A stretch of DNA of 64,000 nt from Anaerolineales bacterium. Its GTDB lineage: Bacteria; Chloroflexota; Anaerolineae; Anaerolineales; UBA11579. The DNA lies in assembly GCA_019637755.1 (NCBI GenBank), contig JAHBVC010000001.1, forward strand, positions 558,001-622,000. The letters run 5' to 3'. The position numbers and the translations under genes were made by a program. Positions 58,915 to 64,000 of this stretch are shown here, piece by piece; within the stretch, counting starts at the first letter, position 1; each line of letters opens with the position of its first letter. The notes under the pieces are model-generated. The model was not told the origin of the DNA. It made no database searches and saw only the letters and a list, made by a program, of their open reading frames with translations.

Positions 58915-60945
58915 CTAGCCCAGGGTGGCGCGCACGGCCTCCAGGTCTTCCTTGCGGGCATAGACCATCACCTGGTCGGCGCGCTGGAAGCGCGTGGCGC
59001 CGCGCGGGATCAGCACTTCGCCCTTACGCCGGATCGAGACGACCACGCAGCCCGCCGGCAGGCGTTTGGCCACATCGGCGATGGTTTTGCCCACCGCCCA
59101 GCCGCGCGCCGAGAGCTGGAACTCCACAAAGGTGGTGTGTTCCTCATTGCGCGCCCGCAACTGCTCGGCACGGTGCTCCACCTCGGTGCGGCGCGCCAGA
59201 GCCAGATCATAGGCACTGAGAATATCGTCGCGGCGCACCACGCCCTCCAGTTTGCCTGGGCGGCGGCGCGAAACTACGGGCAGCATGCTCAGGCCGCGGC
59301 TGCTCATGCGTCGCAGGGCCTCGCCCACGGGCTCATCGGCATAGGCCAGGCTGATCCCGGCCAGCGGAGTGGCCAGTTGGCGCACCGGCGTCTTCCAGGG
59401 CAGATCTTGCTGCACGGCCAGCTCCAGATCGGCCAGGCTGAACACGCCGGCCAGCCGGGAACGCCCATCCACCACGGGCAGGGTGCGCCGCCCCTGGCGG
59501 GCAAACTCGCGCTCGGCTTGTTCCAGCGTGGCGTTGTGCGCCAGCGGTTTGGGCTTGCTGAGCACCTCGTCCACGCGCACACTCTGCAATACATCCACCA
59601 CGCGGCCACGGCGCACGCTGATGCCCTTCTGTTTGAGCTTCAGCGTGTAGATCGACTCGCTGAACATTAACTCCGCCGCCAAGGTGGCAACGACGCTAGC
59701 CATCATCAACGGCAGGATCAAGCGATAGTCATTGGACATTTCAAAGACGATCAGAATGGCGGCCATCGGGGCGCGTGCGGCCCCGGCAAAAGTGGCGGCC
59801 ATGCCCACCAGGGCATAGGCCCCAGGGTTGACCGCCACCGTGGGCCACAAGGCATGCGCCGCCTGGCCCACGATGCCGCCCAGCATAGCGCCCATGAACA
59901 GGCTGGGCGCAAACACGCCACCGGAGTTGCCCGTGCCGAGGGTGAACAAGGTGCTAAGCAACTTACAGGCCAGGATGGCCAGCATCAGCCCGATGGAAAA
60001 ATCAAAGCCGGAACCGATGGCATCGCCGATCAGTGGCAAGCCCGTGCCCAGCACGGCCTCGCCGGGGATCAGCAAACCCACCACGGCAGTGAGCGCCATG
60101 CCCAAGGCGGTTTTGTAGCGCAGCGGAATGCTCCACGCGTCGGAAAGATCCTCTACTTTATACAAGCCTCGGATAAAGACAATCGCCAGCACGGCCGCCA
60201 GCAAACCCAGCACCAGATAGATAAGCAACTCAGCCGGGTGGCTGAGCGGATAGGCGGGCACGTCGAACGAAGGGCGGTTGCCCAGATAGGCCTGGGTCAC
60301 CACGCTGGCCGAGACGGCACTGATCACCACCGCCGCAAAGTTGTGTGCCGTGAAACTGCCCAGAATGACTTCTAATGCAAAGATCGAGCCGGCAATCGGC
60401 GCATTGAAGACCGCGGCAATACCGGCCGCGGCGCCACAGGCCACCAGGGTGCGAATACGTTCGTTGGAGAAGCGCAGTAGCTGGCCAATCGTCGAGCCGA
60501 GCGCCGAGCCCACTTGGACGATCGGCCCTTCACGGCCCGCGGAGCCGCCCGCGCCGATGGTGAGCGAGGAGGCGATCACCTTGGCCAGCGAGACCCGCGG
60601 GCGAATGCGCCCACCGCGCAAGACCATTGCTTCCATCACTTCGGGCACGCCGTGCCCCTTGGCTTCGCGAGCGAAGCGCTCGATGATCCAGCCCACGGCA
60701 AAGCCGGCCAAGGCCATCGCCACAATCAGGCCCGGGGCGGAGCCCAGCCAGTGGCGCAAGAGATCGCGCACAGCGCTTACCTGGCCGAGCATCCAGATAA
60801 AGACAATGGCACCAAAGCCGGTCCCCAGGCCCACGGCCACCGCCGTGGCACTAAGCACCAACTGGCCGGAGACCTGGGCACGATCCAACCAGGCGGCAAC
60901 ACGTGAAGTAAGTTGTACGAAGCGAGATGAAGCGGGAATTTGCAT
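58915..60945 (-). CDS. ClC-type chloride channel or exchanger with CBS and TrkA-C domains
   Basis: A 676-residue protein. Residues 20-440 form the ClC membrane domain: GHGVPEVMEAM (variant of GSGIP), GREGPIVQVGSALGS with the gating Glu, and NSGGVFAPSLFMGAML. FALEVILGSF has Val after the Glu where the E. coli exchanger has a second Glu. Two CBS repeats (about 455-580) and a TrkA-C/RCK-C domain (about 600-676; RLPAGCVVVSIRRKGEVLIP) are cytoplasmic. AGGA precedes ATG 60945, with TATAAT about 30 bases further up. Confidence 0.92.
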   Translation of the reverse strand: MQIPASSRFVQLTSRVAAWLDRAQVSGQLVLSATAVAVGLGTGFGAIVFIWMLGQVSAVRDLLRHWLGSAPGLIVAMALAGFAVGWIIERFAREAKGHGVPEVMEAMVLRGGRIRPRVSLAKVIASSLTIGAGGSAGREGPIVQVGSALGSTIGQLLRFSNERIRTLVACGAAAGIAAVFNAPIAGSIFALEVILGSFTAHNFAAVVISAVSASVVTQAYLGNRPSFDVPAYPLSHPAELLIYLVLGLLAAVLAIVFIRGLYKVEDLSDAWSIPLRYKTALGMALTAVVGLLIPGEAVLGTGLPLIGDAIGSGFDFSIGLMLAILACKLLSTLFTLGTGNSGGVFAPSLFMGAMLGGIVGQAAHALWPTVAVNPGAYALVGMAATFAGAARAPMAAILIVFEMSNDYRLILPLMMASVVATLAAELMFSESIYTLKLKQKGISVRRGRVVDVLQSVRVDEVLSKPKPLAHNATLEQAEREFARQGRRTLPVVDGRSRLAGVFSLADLELAVQQDLPWKTPVRQLATPLAGISLAYADEPVGEALRRMSSRGLSMLPVVSRRRPGKLEGVVRRDDILSAYDLALARRTEVEHRAEQLRARNEEHTTFVEFQLSARGWAVGKTIADVAKRLPAGCVVVSIRRKGEVLIPRGATRFQRADQVMVYARKEDLEAVRATLG

Positions 60946-61021
60946 GTCAGATCCTAACGAAAAGTGAGCCCCGATTATAGGACTCTTCTCGCCAGGGTGT
61001 TAACGCCGCACGTTGGAATGG

Positions 61022-62380
61022 TCAGGCGTTCAAGCGGGCGCTCACGCGCGCCACGGCTCGCAGGCAGCGCTCGACATCGGCCAGCGTGGTGCGCCAAGAG
61101 GAGAACGAGATGCGCATAGCGCTGCGCCCCTGCCACTGGCTGCTGCCCGCCCAGAAGGTGCCCTCGGCTTGCAGCGCCGCGATCATGCGCTGGGTGAAAT
61201 CATCATCGCCGAACGAGACGAGTACTTGATTGAGCACCACTTCGTTGAGCACCGCAAAGCCCTGCGCCTGCAGCCCGGCGGCCATGTGACGCGCTTGGGC
61301 ACAGTTGCGCTCGATGAGATCGGCCAGGCCACTTTGCCCCAGTGAGAGCAGCGCCGCCCAAGCCTCAATGCCGCGGGCGCGGCGGCTGGCCTCGGGGGTG
61401 AAGTCGTACGGCTCACGTTCTTCGCCGCGCAATAGGTAAGCGGCTTGCTGGGCGAAGGCGCCAGCGAGGTGCTCAGGCTGGCGCACAAAGATGGCGCCGC
61501 AATCGTAAGAGACATTGAGCCACTTGTGGCCATCGGTGGCCCACGAGTCGGCCAGCTCCACCCCAGTGGTGAGATGGCGCAGTGCGGGCGAGGCGGCGGC
61601 CCAGATGCCGAAGGCGCCATCCACATGCACCCAGGCACCCGCGGCGCGGGCGGCGGCGCACAGTTCAGCCGCCGGGTCGAAAGCGCCAGTATTGACATTG
61701 CCAGCTTGGATGCACAGCAGCGTGCGCTCATCCAGAGGGGGCAATTGGTCGGCGCGCATGCGGCCCCGGCCGTCTACTGGCACGCGCTCCACGCGCTCAC
61801 GCCCGAAGCCGGCCATGCCCAGCGCCTTGAACAGGCTGGAATGCGCCTCAGCGCCCACCACGACGCGTATCTCTGGCGCACCGAAGAGGCCACGCGCCTC
61901 GACATCCCAGCCCTGGCGGGCCAGCAAGGCATGGCGTGCGGCTAGCAGGCCGCTGAAGTTAGCCATGGTGGCCCCGGTTACAAAGGCGCCGTCGGCGCCT
62001 TCGGGCAGGCCGAGTGCCGCACGCAGCCAGCCGATGGCAATGCGCTCCATGCGCACGCCTACGGGCGAGTTGACCGAGCTGAAGGTGTTCTGGTCCCACG
62101 CGGCGGACAGCATCGAGGCGGCCAGTGCGGCGGGCAGCGTGCCGCCGGTCACGAAGCCGAAGTAGCGCGGCCCGGCTGAGGCCACGCTGGCACCGGCATG
62201 GGCGTTCAACTGGCGGAGAACATCGAGTGGCGACTGGCCGTCAGCCGGCAAAGGAATGTTGAGGGCATCGAGCGCGGCAATCGCCTGCGCGTCGGGGAAG
62301 ACGCGGCGGTCTTCGAGGCTCGCGAGGTAACGCGCCGCCAAGGCAGCCGCTTCTTGCAAGAGTTCGGGCGAAATAGACAT
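61022..62380 (-). CDS. PLP-dependent decarboxylase/aminotransferase-like enzyme (group II decarboxylase family)
   Basis: A 452-residue protein. GPRYFGFVTGGTLPAALAAS, GAFVTGATMANFSGLLAARH and GAWVHVDGAFGIWAAASP (cofactor Asp) are followed by the Schiff-base Lys in ATDGHKWLNVSYDCG. This is the fold of aromatic-amino-acid and glutamate decarboxylases; many bacterial members have unknown substrates. It starts one base after the stop of the gene at 62382. Decarboxylase versus lyase or aminotransferase activity cannot be settled here. Confidence 0.9.
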   Translation of the reverse strand: MSISPELLQEAAALAARYLASLEDRRVFPDAQAIAALDALNIPLPADGQSPLDVLRQLNAHAGASVASAGPRYFGFVTGGTLPAALAASMLSAAWDQNTFSSVNSPVGVRMERIAIGWLRAALGLPEGADGAFVTGATMANFSGLLAARHALLARQGWDVEARGLFGAPEIRVVVGAEAHSSLFKALGMAGFGRERVERVPVDGRGRMRADQLPPLDERTLLCIQAGNVNTGAFDPAAELCAAARAAGAWVHVDGAFGIWAAASPALRHLTTGVELADSWATDGHKWLNVSYDCGAIFVRQPEHLAGAFAQQAAYLLRGEEREPYDFTPEASRRARGIEAWAALLSLGQSGLADLIERNCAQARHMAAGLQAQGFAVLNEVVLNQVLVSFGDDDFTQRMIAALQAEGTFWAGSSQWQGRSAMRISFSSWRTTLADVERCLRAVARVSARLNA

Positions 62381-62381
62381 G

Positions 62382-62936
62382 CTAGGCCAGCGTGATCTGC
62401 TCGGCCAATTGGCGCACCGCCTGCATGCGCGCTTCGTCTTCGGGCGCGCCGTTGCTGGCCAGCATCAGCGTGTTCTCGGCGGCTTCGAGGATACCGCTGG
62501 GATCGCGGCCATCCAGGGCCAGCAGCGGGGCGGCGCTCCAGCCGCCCAGGGCGACCCGCGTGCGGCCCGAAGGCCAGCGGGCCAGCGCCAGCCACACGCC
62601 ATCGGCTTCATAGTATTGCAGGGTGGCCAGCAGGCTGAAGCGCAGGGCGGTCAGGCTGCCGGGTATGCCGCTGGCACGCAAGGCGAGCAAGTTGCCGTAG
62701 CTCTGCGTGCGGCCATCGGCATATTCTAGTTCGGCGTCAAGGGCCAGCATGGCGGCCGCCAGGCGGGCGCTGCCCGGTGCGCTGGCGATGTACGCCAGCG
62801 CGGTGGGCTGCGCCGCTGGCTCCTGCTGCAGCAGCGCCTGCAAGGCAGCGGGAAGCTCCGGCAGCGCAAGCAGGTCCGACAAGCTCGCCTCAGCGCCGAC
62901 CTGTAGCATATTGCCCTTGATGCTTACGGCGCTCAC
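62382..62936 (-). CDS. Partial CoxM-like flavin-domain protein
   Basis: A 184-residue protein. DAELEYADGRTQSYGNLLAL and RTRVALGGWSAAPLLALDG resemble the second and third domains of molybdenum-hydroxylase FAD subunits, where VALGG..PxP is typical. The N-terminal FAD-binding lobe with the Gly-rich loops is missing, so flavin binding is doubtful. It starts at GTG in a GTGA overlap with the thioesterase gene and runs into the PLP enzyme gene. It may be a decayed or specialised relative. Similarity was judged by eye. Confidence 0.5.
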   Translation of the reverse strand: MSAVSIKGNMLQVGAEASLSDLLALPELPAALQALLQQEPAAQPTALAYIASAPGSARLAAAMLALDAELEYADGRTQSYGNLLALRASGIPGSLTALRFSLLATLQYYEADGVWLALARWPSGRTRVALGGWSAAPLLALDGRDPSGILEAAENTLMLASNGAPEDEARMQAVRQLAEQITLA

Positions 62937-63415
62937 GCGTCACCATCCGCATAGACGCGCCAACCCAGCTCATCCAAATTGACGTCGGTGAGGTCCTCGG
63001 GCGGCAGGGCCACCATCAGGGCTTCAGCTTCGGCCAGCAGCTCGCCACTGGCGTCAAAGATGGCCGCCCGCGCCTCAGCCACGCGGCCACGGTCTTTGAC
63101 CGCCACGCCGGTGATGCGCAAGGGTTGCCCAATGGGCACATGCTTGCGATACTTGGTGGTGAGGCGCGCCGTGTACATAAAGCGATTGTGGTCATGCAGC
63201 ATAAAAACGCGGCTCACCGCCTCATCCATGATGGTGCTGATGACGCCGCCATGCACGATGCCTGGATAGCCCTCATAGACCTGCGGCACGCGGTACTCCC
63301 CCACAATGCCATTCTTTACCGCAGGGTCAGCATAGAACTGGAGCTTGAGCCCGATGGGGTTTTGCATGCCGCAGGCGAAACAGTTTTTTGAATTGGGGAG
63401 TTTTTGCATAGTCAT
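62933..63415 (-). CDS. PaaI-type hotdog thioesterase
   Basis: A 160-residue protein. NCFACGMQNPIGLKLQF opens it. The hotdog core has GYPGIVHGGVISTIMDEAVS with the HGG motif and catalytic acid, then TARLTTKYRKHVPIGQPLRI. It probably hydrolyses acyl-CoA thioesters. The two N-terminal Cys (CFAC) are common in this subgroup. Its stop overlaps the next start (GTGA). Confidence 0.9.
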   Translation of the reverse strand: MTMQKLPNSKNCFACGMQNPIGLKLQFYADPAVKNGIVGEYRVPQVYEGYPGIVHGGVISTIMDEAVSRVFMLHDHNRFMYTARLTTKYRKHVPIGQPLRITGVAVKDRGRVAEARAAIFDASGELLAEAEALMVALPPEDLTDVNLDELGWRVYADGDA

Positions 63416-63444
63416 GAAAGCAAAGTCCTATCCCTGTCGCTTGG

Positions 63445-63912
63445 TTAGTTAGTTGCTTGGTCGGAGATAAATTCGTCGGGCAGCTCAACCGTTGCAGAAT
63501 TAACTACATATTCGATAGCTGTCTCTCGTGCCGAAAAACCTGCGCGTTTGTGCTCAGCCAGATAGGCACTCAATCGACGGATCTTCTTGCGAACATCGAC
63601 GGTCGTGGCGAGGATCAAATCGAAATCAGCCTGTGAAAGATAGCCTTGATCAAGGGCTATATAAAGCTGTGATTGCACTTCAGCTGTGGAACGAAATGAA
63701 TAGCTTAAGAAGCGAACAAATTCGCCGTCATATCCTGCATCAAACCCTTCCGCGACATTGGACATGACAGATATTGCCGCTTTGCGAATTTGGTCCCGCA
63801 ATGCAAAGTCTTTCGCAAAGGACCCTGCATTTGTTTGTAGATAGATCTGATTGACAAGATCGCGCGCTGATTGCCAGACACGTAAATCCTGAAACCGGTT
63901 AACTGTTGCCAT
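63445..63912 (-). CDS. Four-helix bundle protein (23S rRNA intervening-sequence type)
   Basis: A protein of 155 residues from ATG 63912 (MATVNRFQDLRVWQSARDLV). FALRDQIRKAAISVMSNVAE and FLSYSFRSTAEVQSQLYIAL are strongly conserved in this family, first noted inside rRNA intervening sequences but widespread as stand-alone genes. No rRNA is nearby. The gene looks clearly more AT-rich than its neighbours and both flanks carry short TTGGTT/GACTAG repeats, which suggests transfer. Function unknown. Confidence 0.88.
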   Translation of the reverse strand: MATVNRFQDLRVWQSARDLVNQIYLQTNAGSFAKDFALRDQIRKAAISVMSNVAEGFDAGYDGEFVRFLSYSFRSTAEVQSQLYIALDQGYLSQADFDLILATTVDVRKKIRRLSAYLAEHKRAGFSARETAIEYVVNSATVELPDEFISDQATN

Positions 63913-63930
63913 GACCAATCAACCAATCGA

Positions 63931-63999
63931 CTAGACGACTTCGTTAGTCGCTCCCTTGTTTACATCACTCAATTGTAGAAAGTCCAAATCCTCCGGCAC
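63931..63999 (-). CDS. Possible C-terminal end of a gene entering from the right edge
   Basis: A minus-strand frame from the window edge reads PEDLDFLQLSDVNKGATNEV and stops with TAG at 63931-63933. Composition is protein-like, but only 22 codons are visible and another frame stops at 63965, so this is tentative. Confidence 0.3.
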   Translation of the reverse strand: MPEDLDFLQLSDVNKGATNEVV

Positions 64000-64000
64000 A

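Noticed and set aside
58027-59670. A 547-residue plus-strand frame spanning two genes
   Set aside because: It crosses the hydroxylase promoter and the ClC gene and shows no protein family features.

Overview
This window is a high-GC bacterial chromosome segment. It most likely comes from Chloroflexota, class Anaerolineae. That is inferred from a Flp/Tad pilus locus with no secretin gene, many polytopic GT-C-like envelope proteins, a membrane H+-pyrophosphatase, a long TPR protein with repeated Trp-Leu motifs, and dispersed palindromic repeats of a kind common in that class. I saw no rRNA operon, CRISPR array, transposase or phage genes. One tRNA (Gln, anticodon CTG) is present.

Layout. 1-950: end of an upstream gene, a palindromic repeat, a broken cupin regulator and tRNA-Gln. 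960-7307: four minus-strand polytopic membrane proteins (GT-C-like, one YfhO-like). 7362-12500: a zinc-ribbon protein facing a tight minus-strand operon, ccdA - tlpA-like lipoprotein - glutaredoxin/DUF2085 fusion - pgeF - yggS - yggT - DUF167. 12509-17342: L,D-transpeptidase, then a copper module (csoR with an operator, copZ, copA) and a thioredoxin-like lipoprotein. 17442-19923: folate genes (pteridine-reductase-like SDR, folB, folK, and folE on the other strand) with a stray Flp pilin between them. 19925-27392: hpf, comF, and the Tad pilus operon in transcription order flp - cpaB - cpaE - cpaF - tadB - tadC, next to a NarL-type two-component pair (27513-29284). 29355-39163: a six-gene, stop/start-overlapping operon of GT-C-like proteins, a GT87 protein and a methyltransferase, with one more GT-C-like gene divergent. 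39238-44396: PadR/PspC pair, primary sigma factor, small monooxygenase, H+-pyrophosphatase. 44397-45228: no gene, two tandem copies of a composite repeat. 45229-51491: methyltransferase, ABC exporter, 1052-residue TPR protein, ndk. 51590-53769: frameshifted lipoprotein, rsfS, thpR, mocA-like. 53983-58881: hydrolase and a molybdenum hydroxylase operon. 58915-63912: ClC protein, PLP decarboxylase-like enzyme, a partial flavin-domain protein, a thioesterase and a four-helix bundle protein.

How the genes fit together. The copper genes form a regulator, chaperone and efflux pump unit. The CcdA, TlpA-like, Grx-like and thioredoxin-like lipoprotein genes point to extracytoplasmic thiol redox. The folate genes cover several pterin steps, with the SDR a candidate for the reductase step. 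The Tad genes plus the receiver-bearing CpaE and the soluble NarL-type kinase suggest regulated pilus assembly. The large GT-C-like sets suggest lipid-linked sugar transfer for surface glycoconjugates, but no acceptor or donor can be read from sequence.

A recurring regulatory feature is a TANNNT hexamer placed 6-7 bases before the ATG of ten genes, with no Shine-Dalgarno sequence. This predicts leaderless transcripts. All coordinates were read by eye. Family names rest on motif recognition, not database searches.
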